64,000 nucleotides of DNA from Pseudoxanthomonas wuyuanensis (GCF_900215535.1 NZ_OCND01000004.1:248001-312000), one strand, 5' to 3'. Positions 37,461-52,109 are shown, numbered from the stretch's first letter. A program made the numbers and translations. Notes: generated by a model not told the origin, from the sequence alone.

Positions 37461-37905
37461 CCACCGCCAGGCCGTCGGCCTTGCCGAACGAGACTGGCGG
37501 GACAGGCGCTGGCCGGCGCCGGCAATACGCAGCCATGCGCTGACATCAGCGGACATCCTCGATGTCCGCAACTGCGCGGACGCCAGTCCCTTGCGACATC
37601 GGCATCCGCACCGGCTGTCCGCACGCGCGCCCATCGATGGTTGCCACTGACCGTTTCGCTACCCGCGCAGACGCTGCAAGTCGCATCCCTTTCCGCTACA
37701 TCCGCTTACCTGGCCAACTCTTCCGTTTCAGGCACGCAATCACATTCCGGCCGATCCGCGTCAGGCATACATGGCCCCGCCTGGCAGAGAACACGGCGCG
37801 TTCCGGCATTGCGGACGCCGCCTCCGCACAGGCCGGACCGTGCCGACAGCCCCCCGCCATCGTCGGCTCCTGATTTCAACCCTGCTATGCAACGGGAGAA
37901 GCATC
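37461..37905. other. intergenic region ppk2-chitinase, two dyads
   Basis: No credible gene. A perfect 8-bp hairpin GCGGACAT-CCTCG-ATGTCCGC lies at 37549-37569 and overlaps a second dyad GTCCGC-6 nt-GCGGAC (37564-37581), so the two can form alternative structures. No T-run follows. I find no convincing promoter for the chitinase; a GGGAG ribosome site stands at 37894-37898. Confidence 0.5.
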
Positions 37906-39966
37906 ATGTTGGTGAGACTGGGAATACGAGGCCTGCTGGCCTGCGCGTTGGCGATGGCGTGGCTTTCGAGCGCATCGGCGCAAACCGTCAGTTGCGCCGG
38001 CGTTCCGGCCTGGAGCGCATCGGCCATCTACAACGCCGGCGATAGGATGACCTACCAGAACCGGCTGTACGAAGCGCTCGTCAACATCTGGAATGCGCCG
38101 CCCACGCACTGCCCCAGTTGCGGCTGGTACCAGGATCTGGGCGCATGCGGCACCGGCGGCGGCAACCAGCCGCCCAGCGTGGCGCTGACCGCACCGGCCA
38201 ACGGCGCCACGTTCGCCGCCGGCGCCAACATCACCGTCTCGGCCAATGCCAGCGACAGCGATGGCAACGTGACCCAGGTGCAGTTCTTCCGTGGCGGCAC
38301 CTCGCTGGGCGTCGACAGCAGCGCCCCCTACAGCGTGACCTGGAGCAACGCCGCCGCCGGCAGCTACGCGCTGACCGCGGTCGCCACCGACAACAGCGGC
38401 GCCACCGCCACGTCGGCCACGCGCAATATCACCGTCAATCCGCCGCAGACCGGCGATGTCACTCCGCCCAGCGTGCCTGCCGGATTGAATTCGCCCTCGC
38501 GCACGTCCAGCAGCATCACCCTGGCGTGGACGGCGTCCACCGACAATCCCGGCGGCAGCGGCATGGCCGGCTACGACGTCTACCGCAACGGCAGCCTGAT
38601 CGGCTCTCCCACCAATACCGGCTATACCGACAGCGGACTGACCGCGGCCACCGCCTACAGTTACCGGGTGCGCGCACGCGACAATGCCGGCAACGCATCG
38701 GCACAAAGCGCTGCCGTAAGCGTCAGTACCGCGCCTGGCTCCGGTGGCGGAGGCAACAAGCGCGTGCTGGGGTATTTCGTGCAGTGGGGCATCTACGCGC
38801 GCAACTACCGGGTCAGGAACATCGACACCAGCGGCACCGCGGCCAAGCTGACCCACATCAACTATGCCTTCGGCAATGTGCGCAACAACCGCTGCGAGGT
38901 CGGCGTCACCGTGCCGACCAACGAGGCCACCGGTGCCGGCGGCGACGCCTTTGCCGACTACACCAAGGCCTTCAGCGCGGCCGAAAGCGTCGACGGCGTG
39001 GCCGATACCTGGGACCAGCCGTTGCGCGGCAACTGGAATCAGCTCAAGAAGCTGAAAGCCAGGCACCCGCAACTGAAGGTGCTGATCTCGCTGGGCGGCT
39101 GGACCTGGTCGCGCGGTTTTTCCGAGGCAGCCAAGCCGGCCAACCGGCAGGCGTTCGTGGCCTCGTGCATCGATGCCTACATCCGCGGCAACCTGCCGGT
39201 CACCGATGGTGCCGGCGGCACCGGAGCGGCTGCAGGCGTGTTCGACGGCATCGACATCGACTGGGAATACCCCAACGCCTGCGGCCTGAGCTGCGGCAGC
39301 GCCGAGGACCGCGCCAACTTCACCGCGTTGCTGGCCGAGTTCCGCAGCCAGTTGAATGCCGTGCGCCCCGGCCTGCTGCTGACCGTGGCGGTCGGCGCCG
39401 GCATCGACAAGATTGCCGCCACCGATCCGGGCCAGTACGCGCAGCACCTGGATTTCATCAACGTGATGAGCTACGACTTCCACGGCGGCTGGGAATCGCG
39501 CACCAACCATCATTCGGCGTTGTTCGCCTCGCCCAACGACCCGTCCACCGGCGATGTGCGCTACTACAACAGCAACGACGCCATCGAGGCATTCCTGCAG
39601 CGCGGCGTGCCGGCCAGCAAGCTCAACCTGGGCGTCGGCTTCTACGGTCGCGGCTGGACCAACGTGGCCAACGTCAACAACGGCCTGTACCAGAGCGGCA
39701 GCGCCGCGCCGGGCACGTACGAGGCGGGCATCGAGGACTACAAGGTGTTGAAGGACCGGCCGGGCACGGTCTACACCGACGCCAATGCGCGTGCGACCTG
39801 GAAATACGACGGCAACACATTCTGGAGTTTCGATACGCCGGCGCTGATCACCGAGAAAATGGGTTACACCAAGGCCCAGGGCCTGGGCGGCGCGTTCTTC
39901 TGGGAGCTGAGCGGCGACGATGCGCAGGGCACCCTGGCCAAGACCATGGCCGCGGGATTGGAGTAA
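37906..39966 (+). CDS. secreted GH18 chitinase with CBM5/12, Ig-like and FN3 domains
   Basis: 686 aa from the ATG at 37906. Signal peptide 1-25 (cleavage at ASA-QT). Carbohydrate-binding CBM5/12 at about 33-81 (AWSASAIYNAGDRMTYQ, with four cysteines nearby), a bacterial Ig-like domain at 90-178, fibronectin III at 187-276, and a glycine linker. The GH18 barrel spans 285-686, with the catalytic DGIDIDWE at 447-454 (Glu454 the acid) and SLGGW at 395-399. It hydrolyses chitin to oligomers outside the cell. Single gene, with a palindromic element behind it. Confidence 0.95.
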   Translation: MLVRLGIRGLLACALAMAWLSSASAQTVSCAGVPAWSASAIYNAGDRMTYQNRLYEALVNIWNAPPTHCPSCGWYQDLGACGTGGGNQPPSVALTAPANGATFAAGANITVSANASDSDGNVTQVQFFRGGTSLGVDSSAPYSVTWSNAAAGSYALTAVATDNSGATATSATRNITVNPPQTGDVTPPSVPAGLNSPSRTSSSITLAWTASTDNPGGSGMAGYDVYRNGSLIGSPTNTGYTDSGLTAATAYSYRVRARDNAGNASAQSAAVSVSTAPGSGGGGNKRVLGYFVQWGIYARNYRVRNIDTSGTAAKLTHINYAFGNVRNNRCEVGVTVPTNEATGAGGDAFADYTKAFSAAESVDGVADTWDQPLRGNWNQLKKLKARHPQLKVLISLGGWTWSRGFSEAAKPANRQAFVASCIDAYIRGNLPVTDGAGGTGAAAGVFDGIDIDWEYPNACGLSCGSAEDRANFTALLAEFRSQLNAVRPGLLLTVAVGAGIDKIAATDPGQYAQHLDFINVMSYDFHGGWESRTNHHSALFASPNDPSTGDVRYYNSNDAIEAFLQRGVPASKLNLGVGFYGRGWTNVANVNNGLYQSGSAAPGTYEAGIEDYKVLKDRPGTVYTDANARATWKYDGNTFWSFDTPALITEKMGYTKAQGLGGAFFWELSGDDAQGTLAKTMAAGLE

Positions 39967-40020
39967 CCAGTGCCAAACACGGGGAGGAAGCGGCCACGCA
40001 GCGCTTCCTCCCCATGCCCT

Positions 40021-40060
40021 TGTAGGAGCGATCTCAGTCGCGACTGACGTCGCTCCTGCA
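40021..40060. repeat. TGTAGGAGCGA palindromic element (convergent gene ends)
   Basis: AGGAGCGA (40024-40031) and TCGCTCCT (40050-40057) flank the perfect palindrome CAGTCGCGACTG (40035-40046). Relatives lie at 57506-57645 and 63473-63535. It stands between the converging chitinase and acyP genes, so it may end transcripts from both sides. Confidence 0.65.
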
Positions 40061-40125
40061 CAGGGAACCCGTAGGGTGCGGCGCGCCGCACCATCGCCCC
40101 AGCGCGCTGTGCGCCCTGGCGCACC

Positions 40126-40392
40126 TCAGCCCGTCACGAAGCCCTCGTTGACGGGGCCGTCCCAGGCGCTGCGCTCGACCCGCTCCACGCGCGCGGCCGG
40201 CGGGCCCTGGTGCAACCAGGCTTCCAGCGCGTCCAGCGCGGTAGCCCCGCCCTTGGCCACCACTTCCACCCGGCCGTCGGGAAGGTTGGTGGCGCGGCCG
40301 GACAGGCCCAGGTCCAGCGCGCGCTCGCAGGTGGAGGCGCGGAAGAACACGCCCTGCACTTTCCCTGCGATCAGGAAACGCGCCGCAGCCAC
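40126..40392 (-). CDS. acyP: acylphosphatase
   Basis: Small enzyme hydrolysing acyl phosphates. 88 aa, family length. The two catalytic residues are visible: Arg18 in GKVQGVFFR and Asn36 in [11 protein letters not shown]. It follows the TlpA-like gene by 3 bp and is probably its operon partner. Confidence 0.95.
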   Translation of the reverse strand: MAAARFLIAGKVQGVFFRASTCERALDLGLSGRATNLPDGRVEVVAKGGATALDALEAWLHQGPPAARVERVERSAWDGPVNEGFVTG

Positions 40393-40395
40393 CGC

Positions 40396-40991
40396 TTACG
40401 CCCCGGTCTTCGGACCGCCGGCGGCCTCGATTGCGGCTTCGATTTCGTGGGCCGTCACCGGCCCGAGAAACCGTTTGGCAAGCCTGCCATCCGGTGCGAT
40501 CAGATAGGTCAGCGGCAACCCGCGCGGGGTGGCGAAGTCGGCCGGCGGATCGTAGACGTCGAGGATCGCGATCGGATAGACCACCGGCCGTTCCCGCAGG
40601 AATGCGCGCATCGCCTCGGGCTCGATTTCCTCGTAGGCCAGCCCGACCACTTCGATGTGCTCGCGCATCGCGTCCAGCGCCGACAGCTCGGGCATTTCCT
40701 TCAGGCATGGCGCGCACCAGGTCGCCCAGAAATTGACCACCACCCAGCGCCCGCGGCGTGCGGCCAGATCGTAGGTCTGCCCGTCCACCGTTTCGACCAC
40801 CAGCGATGGCATGGCCGCGGTTTTCCCGGTCTCGCCCTTGCCGGACTCCGCCGCAGGCGCCGGCGATGACGGCCCGGCCGGGGCCTGCTGCGCTGGCGGC
40901 GTCGCTGGCTGCTGCTGGCAACCGGTGAACAGCGCGCCGGTAAACAGCATGGCCGCCAATGCCGGCGCGAGTCCTGTTGCCTGTCTTCTGC

Positions 40992-40995
<4 letters not shown>
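40396..40995 (-). CDS. TlpA-like thioredoxin-fold lipoprotein
   Basis: 199 aa from the ATG at 40995. Lipobox LFTGC with Cys26, then a proline/alanine-rich linker to about residue 60, and a thioredoxin domain with the active-site WATWCAPC (about 88-95). Probably a membrane-anchored periplasmic disulfide reductase or a maturation protein. The start overlaps the YihY stop (ATGA); acyP follows after 3 bp. The long open frame upstream is the yihY shadow. Confidence 0.92.
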
Positions 40996-43320
<2,325 letters not shown>

Positions 43321-43324
<4 letters not shown>

Positions 43325-44040
43325 GATTTATGTTCCGGAGCCTGTCGCTTGCCGGCGGGCTGATATGGTCGTGCGCCGCCGCAGCCGCCGGCGAACAGGC
43401 CTGTCAGCCGCAGCCCGGGCAGGGGGTGAAGAATGCCGACCAGTCCACCTTGTGGCTGCGCACCGAATGCCCGGAGCCGCACACGCGCGCCTACATCATC
43501 GAACTGAGCGAGCAGAGTGGCGGCCATCGCGATCGGCTGATCGTCGAACAGGATGTCGAGGAGGCGCCATGGGGCCATGCCAGCCTTGTCGATATCGACG
43601 GCGACGGCATGCACGAGGTCGAAGTCCGCGGCGCCTGCGGCGCCGGCCCCAACTGCATCGGAGACCTGTACCGCATCGATCGCGGCAACCGGCGCCTCTA
43701 TCACTTTTTCAGCGGCGGCTATGCCGACCTGCAGGTCATCGACGGCCACCTGGTCGAAAGCGGCCGTGCCAGTTGCTGCTCCTGGGAATTCCACGGCTGG
43801 CGGCTGGACGAGCGCCCCGTTCTGCGCGACTACGACAACATGGACCTGATGGCCTGGGTCAGCGCCAGCGGCGACGAGGAAGGCAATGTCGCCGCGGTGG
43901 ATTGCGCTTTCAGCCGGCGGAACGGCGATAATTGGCAGACGGTGCCGCCGCCCTCGCCCGCCTGGCTGCAGATCTGCCAGCACTATGGCCAGGCGTACCG
44001 GCTGACCACCCCCGAACAAGACAGGCAGAAGGCCGAGTGA
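43321..44040 (+). CDS. secreted protein of unknown function
   Basis: 239 aa with a signal peptide (cleavage near AAAAAG-EQ) and no known enzyme motif. VDIDGDGMHEVEVRG (about 89-103) looks like a calcium-binding DxDGDG loop of the FG-GAP/EF-hand sort, and paired cysteines (CGAGPNC, then CC before SWEFHGW) suggest disulfides outside the cytoplasm. It resembles the XAC2610-type xanthomonad proteins as I remember them; unconfirmed. The ATGA overlap with the DUF2069 gene sets the start. Confidence 0.75.
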
Positions 44041-44063
44041 GGCCTTTTGCGGGAGCTGACACG

Positions 44064-44552
44064 ATGGAAGAACTGCTGATCGTCACCACCGGCGGCACGA
44101 TCGACAAGATCTATTTCGACGACAAGTCCGATTTCCAGGTCGGCGAGCCGCAGATCGGCCGCATCCTGCAGGAACTTGGCGTGGCCTTCCGCTTCAACGT
44201 CATTCCCATCATCCGCAAGGATTCGCTGCACATCAGCGATGCCGACCGCGAGCTGGTGCGCGCCACCATCGCCGCGCAGGCCGCCCGCCATGTGCTGATC
44301 ACCCATGGCACCGACAGCATGGTCGAAACGGCCAAGGTGCTGGCGTCGATTACCGACAAGACCATCGTACTGACCGGCGCGCTGAACCCGGCCCGCTTTC
44401 GCGGCTCGGACGCCGAGTTCAACATCGGCTGCGCGGTCGGCGCGGTGCAGTCGCTGCCGGCCGGCGTCTATATCGCCATGAACGGCCGCATCTGGGACCC
44501 GGCACGGGTGCGCAAGAACGTGGCGGCCAACCGCTTCGAAGCCATCGGCTGA
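44064..44552 (+). CDS. single-domain asparaginase-like protein
   Basis: 162 aa, half the length of normal L-asparaginases, corresponding to the N-terminal domain only. All residues of the usual active site can be placed: Thr12 in TTGGTID, Tyr17, Thr83-Asp84 in HGTDSM and Lys151. The C-terminal domain that completes the dimer interface is missing, and no remnant follows. Likely substrate asparagine or a related amide, but not certain. It starts 23 bp after the secreted protein gene. Confidence 0.85.
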   Translation: MEELLIVTTGGTIDKIYFDDKSDFQVGEPQIGRILQELGVAFRFNVIPIIRKDSLHISDADRELVRATIAAQAARHVLITHGTDSMVETAKVLASITDKTIVLTGALNPARFRGSDAEFNIGCAVGAVQSLPAGVYIAMNGRIWDPARVRKNVAANRFEAIG

Positions 44553-44597
44553 CGGTTTCCGTTCCGCCCGGCATGGCGCCGGGCGGATTTGCCCGGC

Positions 44598-45539
44598 TCA
44601 GGCGAACGAATCGGTCGCGCGCACCAGCGCGTCGATGTTCTCGGGCTCGAACGCCGAATGGCCCGAGGCCGGCGAGATTTCCAGCCTGGCCTTCGGCCAG
44701 GCCTTGTGCAGTTCCCAGGCGTTGGCGATCGGGCAGACCACATCGTAGCGGCCATGCACGATGACGCCGGGGATGTCGGCGATCTTCGGCGCATCGCGCA
44801 GCAGCTGATCCTCGACTTCGAAGAAGCCGCCATTGACGAAGTAGTGGTTCTCGATGCGCGCGAACGCCAGCGCGAACTCGGCATCCTCGTGGCCGCTGAC
44901 GAAATCCTGGTCCACGTGCAGGAAGCTGGTGGCGCCCTCCCACACGCTCCAGGCCCGCGCGGCCGCCAGCCGCGTCTGCGCGTCGTCGGACGTCAGCCGG
45001 CGATGGAAGGCCGAAATCAGATCATGCCGCTCCACCGGCGGAATCGCCGCGATGTAATGCTCCCAGGCGTCCGGGAACAGCCGCGAGGCGCCTTCCTGGT
45101 AGAACCATTCCAGCTCCCAGCGGCGCAGCATGAAGATGCCGCGCAGCACCAGTTCGGTCACCTGCGCCGGATGGGCCTGCGCATAGGCCAGCGCCAGCGT
45201 CGAGCCCCAACTGCCGCCGAACACCTGCCAGCGGTCGATGCCCAGATGGCCGCGCAGCGTTTCGATATCCGCCACCAAGTGCCAGGTGGTGTTGTCGACC
45301 AGATCCGCATGCGGGGTGGAACGGCCGGAACCGCGCTGGTCGAACAGCACGATGCGGTACTTGGCCGGGTCATGGAAGCGGCGCATCTTCGGGCTGCAGC
45401 CGCCGCCGGGGCCGCCATGCAGCAGCACCACCGGCTTGCCGTTGGGATTGCCGCACTGTTCGTAGTACAGCGTGTGGCGGTCGTCGACCTTGAGGGTGCC
45501 GCTGTCGTACGGCTCGATTTCCGGGTAAAGAGTGCGCAT
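44598..45539 (-). CDS. pip: proline iminopeptidase
   Basis: Alpha/beta-hydrolase removing N-terminal proline from peptides. 313 aa from MRTLYPEIEPYDSG at 45539. Oxyanion-hole HGGPGGG at 41-47, nucleophile Ser110 in GGSWGS, acid in HGRYDVVCP (about 266) and His in ASGHSAFEP (about 294). Convergent with the asparaginase gene. The longer upstream frame is not coding. Confidence 0.95.
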   Translation of the reverse strand: MRTLYPEIEPYDSGTLKVDDRHTLYYEQCGNPNGKPVVLLHGGPGGGCSPKMRRFHDPAKYRIVLFDQRGSGRSTPHADLVDNTTWHLVADIETLRGHLGIDRWQVFGGSWGSTLALAYAQAHPAQVTELVLRGIFMLRRWELEWFYQEGASRLFPDAWEHYIAAIPPVERHDLISAFHRRLTSDDAQTRLAAARAWSVWEGATSFLHVDQDFVSGHEDAEFALAFARIENHYFVNGGFFEVEDQLLRDAPKIADIPGVIVHGRYDVVCPIANAWELHKAWPKARLEISPASGHSAFEPENIDALVRATDSFA

Positions 45540-46094
45540 AACTACTCCGTCAGGGCAGGCCGCTAGTTTAGCCGCTGCCAGGAGCACGGAAGTTCGGCCT
45601 GCCCCCCCTCCGCCTCCGCATGCCGACGGAGCGGCTCCAATCCCCGGACGCGTCCGCGCACCGCGGCGGTCGGTCAACGATGCAGCGGCGGAGTCCGTTG
45701 GCCGCTCGCTCCCACGAACAAGCGCTTGCTGATTTCCTGATTGCCCGCGAATACGCCACCGCCAGGCGCGAGCCGAAGCCGCTGCCGGGCTCCGCGCCAC
45801 GCGTTGCAGCAGGTGGCGCCGACCCGTAATCGAATGTGAGGCCAAGATAGTCTGTTTCGATATGGAAATATGCCATCCCGCTATTGATGCGTCGCGACTT
45901 GACAGCGCTGTCAGCTTGACCCGATGGTGCCCATCACTATTGCTCGAAATTCGTCATCGTCCACGCGGCGAGGGTCCGCTGTCGCTGGCAGTCGCCTCGG
46001 CGTCCTGCCGTCTTCGCAACCAATGGCGCTGCGTTTCGGCGTCGGCTCGTTTGAATGACATGATCCTCCTGACTTGAGGCGACATATCCCCCGT
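45540..46094. other. intergenic region pip-fucosidase
   Basis: 555 bp without a credible gene. The only clear signal is the LacI-type palindrome at 45900-45913 and a promoter-like pair just behind it. Base composition drops around 45830-45950 (AT-richer), as expected for a regulatory stretch. Confidence 0.6.
45900..45913 (+). promoter_or_regulatory. LacI-family-type operator before the fucosidase gene
   Basis: TGACAGCGCTGTCA is a perfect 14-bp palindrome with a central CG, the form bound by many LacI-family sugar regulators. A weak promoter pair TTGACC (45916-45921) and TATTGC (45938-45943), spacer 16, follows directly. No LacI gene is in the window. Confidence 0.6.
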
Positions 46095-48419
46095 ATGAAA
46101 CCGTTCGCATCCACTGCGCTGACCTTGGTCCTTGCGCTTGCTGCCGGCACGGCCGCCGCCGCGACGACAGCCCCCATCCCGTACGCCACCGAGCACGTCA
46201 TCGCCGAAGGCGATTCGCCGGCCGTCATCGCCGAGAAGGCGGCGAAGGTGCTGCCACGGCCGAACCAGTCGGCCTGGATGCGGCTGGAGCGCACCTTCTT
46301 CCTGCACTTCGGCGTGAACACCTTCAACGAAGTGGAATGGGGAAGCGGACGCGAGGACGCCTCGATCTTCAACCCCACCGATCTGGATGCAAGGCAATGG
46401 TTGCGCGCCGTGCAGCAGCTCGATGGCAAGATGCTCGTGCTGGTGGCCAAGCACCACGACGGCTTCTCGATGTGGCCCAGCCGCTACACCACGCACTCGT
46501 CCGCCGCCAGCCCGTGGCGCGGTGGCAACGGCGATCTGGTGCGCGAGGTCGCCGATGCGGCCCGGGCCGCCGGGGTCAAGCTGGCCATCTATCTGTCGCC
46601 CGCCGACCTGTACCAACTCAGGACCAACCCCAAGAACCCGGCCGGCTACTACGGCAACGGCAGCCCGAAGCTGAAGTCGACCATTCCCACCGACCCGGCC
46701 AGCTTCAGCAGCGATCCATCCAGGGGCCGCACGCCACCCCCCGGCCTCAAGTCCTATACCTACGAGGTGAACGACTACAACCGCTACTTCCTCAACCAGC
46801 TCTACGAACTGCTGACCGAATACGGCCCCGTCCACGAGGTCTGGTTCGACGGTGCCAATCCCGACCCCAGCGTCCCCGAGACCTATGACTACGCGGCCTG
46901 GTACGACCTGATCCGCCAGTTGCAGCCGCAGGCCGTCATCATGGGAAAGGGGCCGGACGTGCGCTGGGTCGGTTCTGAAAGCGGCTATGGCCGCACTACC
47001 GAGTGGAGCGTGATCCCGCTGCCGACTTCGCCCGGGCACTTCCACTGGCCGGACATGCAGGGCGATGACCTGGGCGGCCGCGACAAGCTCAAGCCGGGAA
47101 CGCACCTTTGGTGGTACCCAGCCGAGACCAACGTCACCCTGCTTGCCAACGGCCAGTGGTTCTGGGCCCGAAGCAAGCAACCGCGTCCGGTCACGCAACT
47201 GGTGGAAATCTTCTATGCCTCTATCGGCCGCAACGGCAACCTGCTCCTCAACCTCTCGCCCGACAATCGCGGACTGGTTCCCGACGACCAGGTCGCCGCG
47301 CTCGGCCAGATGGCAGAAATCGTCAACAAAACCTTTGCCAGGAATCTGGCGGGCGGCGCCCGCGTGACGGCGGACACTGCCGCGCCCGGGCGGCGCGCCA
47401 CGGCGGCAAACGACGGCAAGCTCGATACCTGGTGGGAAGCGGCCCAGGGCCAGATCGGCGGCACGGTCACGCTGGAGCTGCCAGAGCCGGCAAGCTTCGA
47501 CGTGGTGTCGCTGCAGGAAGCGGTGGATCATCGCGGCCAGCGCATCGAATCCTTCGCGATCGAGACCTGGAACGGCTCGGCCTGGGTGGCGGCCGAGCAG
47601 ATCGCGTCCGACGAGCTGACCACGGTGGGCCATCGCCGGCTTATCCGGCTGAACTCGCCGGTGACCACAGACCGCTTGCGCGTGCGCATCAACGGCGCGC
47701 GCCTGGAACCCACGCTGGCCGAGGTCGGGCTATACAAGCAGTCGGTCGATCTGCTGCCGCCGACGATCGCCGACCGTGGTAGCGACGGCACGGTGCGCAT
47801 CAGCCATCCGGCGGGCGGCAAGATCGTCTACACCACCGATGGAACCGCGCCCGATCCCGCCTCGCCCGTTTACAGCGCCCCTGTAGCGCTGCCGAAGAAC
47901 GGCGTCGTCAAAGCCGCGCGGGTGCAGTCCGACGGACGGCTCGGCGTGATCGGCGCCCGCAACTTCGTCGCGCTGTCACCTGCCGGCTGGAAGGTCGTGG
48001 CCGCGGACAGCGAGGAAACCGCACAAGGCAGCAACGGCGCGGCGCTGGCCATCGACGGCGATTCGAACACCTACTGGCAAACCCATCGGGATGCGGATCT
48101 GAAACTGCCGCGCTCCATCGCGGTCGACATGGGCCAGACGCATCGCATCGCCGGCCTGGTGTACCTGCCGCGCCAGGATGGGCAGCTGAACGGCACGGTC
48201 GAGAACTTCCGCTTCGAAACCAGCGAGGACGGCGTGAACTGGGCCACTGCCGTTGAGCGCGGCACCTTCGCCAACGTGCGCAACAACCCCGATCTGCAGG
48301 AAGTGCGCTTCGCGCCGGTAAGAGCGCGCTACTTCCGCTTCACCGCACTGGACGATGTCTGGCGCAACGGTTGGACCAGTGCGGCGGAACTGTCCGTCAT
48401 TCCGGCCGAGCCCGACTGA
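46095..48419 (+). CDS. secreted GH29 alpha-L-fucosidase with CBM32-type domains
   Basis: 774 aa. Signal peptide 1-23. GH29 barrel about 50-400 with HFGVNTF, VAKHHDGFSMW (117-127) and the nucleophile region VWFDGANPD (Asp252). The form resembles subfamily B, which cuts alpha-1,3/1,4-fucose from branched glycans. Then a discoidin (F5/8C) domain about 420-545, a chitobiase-C-like segment (KIVYTTDGTAPDP, about 575-590), and a second discoidin domain about 640-770. Start at 46095 preferred over a TTG 21 bp upstream. Followed by the esterase gene, same strand. Confidence 0.93.
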   Translation: MKPFASTALTLVLALAAGTAAAATTAPIPYATEHVIAEGDSPAVIAEKAAKVLPRPNQSAWMRLERTFFLHFGVNTFNEVEWGSGREDASIFNPTDLDARQWLRAVQQLDGKMLVLVAKHHDGFSMWPSRYTTHSSAASPWRGGNGDLVREVADAARAAGVKLAIYLSPADLYQLRTNPKNPAGYYGNGSPKLKSTIPTDPASFSSDPSRGRTPPPGLKSYTYEVNDYNRYFLNQLYELLTEYGPVHEVWFDGANPDPSVPETYDYAAWYDLIRQLQPQAVIMGKGPDVRWVGSESGYGRTTEWSVIPLPTSPGHFHWPDMQGDDLGGRDKLKPGTHLWWYPAETNVTLLANGQWFWARSKQPRPVTQLVEIFYASIGRNGNLLLNLSPDNRGLVPDDQVAALGQMAEIVNKTFARNLAGGARVTADTAAPGRRATAANDGKLDTWWEAAQGQIGGTVTLELPEPASFDVVSLQEAVDHRGQRIESFAIETWNGSAWVAAEQIASDELTTVGHRRLIRLNSPVTTDRLRVRINGARLEPTLAEVGLYKQSVDLLPPTIADRGSDGTVRISHPAGGKIVYTTDGTAPDPASPVYSAPVALPKNGVVKAARVQSDGRLGVIGARNFVALSPAGWKVVAADSEETAQGSNGAALAIDGDSNTYWQTHRDADLKLPRSIAVDMGQTHRIAGLVYLPRQDGQLNGTVENFRFETSEDGVNWATAVERGTFANVRNNPDLQEVRFAPVRARYFRFTALDDVWRNGWTSAAELSVIPAEPD

Positions 48420-50789
<2,370 letters not shown>

Positions 50790-50940
50790 ACCTGCTCGCG
50801 GTTCCGCATCCGCCCACCCGCCCCAGCGCGAAGCGGCGGCCGGCCGCAAAAACCATGCGATAGGAATCTGGGCGCGACGCGGGTCGCCATTGCTCCCGGC
50901 AGACGGGGACGGGGAAAGCGTCCCGCCGCATCCGCGGCCG

Positions 50941-51780
50941 CTACCCCGGCCAGCGCCCCAGGCTGACGCGGTCGCGTTGCTCCAGGTCCTGGGCGGTGGA
51001 GACTTCGACAAAGCCCGACTGCGCCAGCAGCGCGCGTATGGCCTGGCCCTGCTCCCAGCCGTGTTCCAGCAGCAGCCAGCCTTGCGCGTTCAAATGCCGC
51101 GGCGCGCCGGCGGCGATCTCGCGGATGGCATCCAGGCCGTCCGCACCCGACGACAGCGCCGCTGCCGGTTCGAAACGCAGGTCGCCCTGCTGCAGATGCG
51201 GGTCCTGCTCGGCGATATACGGCGGATTGCTGACAATCACATCGAAACGCCGCCCCGCCAACGGCGCCAACCAGCTGCCGCTGTCGAATTCGACATTGCC
51301 GATATCGTTGGCGACCGCATTGCGGCGCGCCAGCGCCAGCGCAGCTGCGCTGATGTCGGTTGCCAGCACCCTCGCCTGCGGACGTTCGCTGGCGATGGCC
51401 AGCGCGATGGCGCCGCTGCCGGTGCCCAGGTCGGCCACGCGTACCGGCTGCCCGGGCGCAATCCGCGCCAGCGCCAGTTCGACCAGCAACTCGGTTTCCG
51501 GCCGCGGGATCAGCGTGTCCGGAGTGACCTGCAGGTCCAGTGTCCAGAATCCCCGGCTCCCGGTCAGGTAGGCGACCGGTTCGCCGGCAGCGCGGCGCGC
51601 GACCAGGTCAGCAAACCGTTCGGCCGTCTCGGCCGTGGCCGGTTCCCGCCCATGCATGAACAGCCACGCCCGCTCCCGGCCCAGCGCATGCAGCAGCAGC
51701 GGTTCGGCCTCGTGGCGGCCGATGCGGTCGCTGGCCTGGCGCAGCAACTGGTCGAGAGAAGAAGCCGGAAAGCTTGTCAC
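50941..51780 (-). CDS. prmC: release factor glutamine methyltransferase
   Basis: Methylates the GGQ glutamine of RF1 and RF2. 279 aa with the AdoMet loop [14 protein letters not shown] (115-128) and the catalytic NPPY at 185-188. It is not next to prfA (32443-33528) as in many bacteria but lies alone, divergent from ahpC. Confidence 0.96.
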   Translation of the reverse strand: MTSFPASSLDQLLRQASDRIGRHEAEPLLLHALGRERAWLFMHGREPATAETAERFADLVARRAAGEPVAYLTGSRGFWTLDLQVTPDTLIPRPETELLVELALARIAPGQPVRVADLGTGSGAIALAIASERPQARVLATDISAAALALARRNAVANDIGNVEFDSGSWLAPLAGRRFDVIVSNPPYIAEQDPHLQQGDLRFEPAAALSSGADGLDAIREIAAGAPRHLNAQGWLLLEHGWEQGQAIRALLAQSGFVEVSTAQDLEQRDRVSLGRWPG

Positions 51781-52072
51781 AGCGAAGTACCAGACCTGTT
51801 AATGCTATCGGGACAGCTCACGCCCGCAACGGGTGCGTGCGGGAGGCAAAGAACGCGGAAGTGTATGTCGATATACCTCGGGCGAGGCGCGGTACCGCGC
51901 GCGGTGCCGGCAAACGGCTTGGCCCGTCTGCCACTGCGCCGCGGGCAATCACCTGACGACCGCGGGAAGGCAACGCAATCCGTCCCGGGCGTCAACAGCC
52001 TGGCGGCGCGGGATCGCCACTACCGGCAAGCTGTACTGGTGCGGCGCAGCAAAGAGCCAGTCTTTTCGAGTA
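51781..52072. other. intergenic region prmC-ahpC, upstream part
   Basis: I see no gene and no clear prmC promoter in this stretch. One imperfect dyad CCCGCA...TGCGGG is visible at about 51822-51842. The OxyR site and ahpC promoter follow at 52073-52138. Confidence 0.5.
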
Positions 52073-52109
52073 ATAGGCTAAAGCTATCGATTCAATTCCA
52101 TTAATCAAT
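52073..52109 (+). promoter_or_regulatory. OxyR binding site upstream of ahpC
   Basis: ATAG-N7-CTAT-N7-ATTC-N7-CAAT fits the four-part OxyR consensus ATAG-N7-CTAT-N7-ATAG-N7-CTAT with the spacing exact and the first half perfect. It ends at the -35 box of the promoter below, the position for activation by contact with RNA polymerase. Confidence 0.8.
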
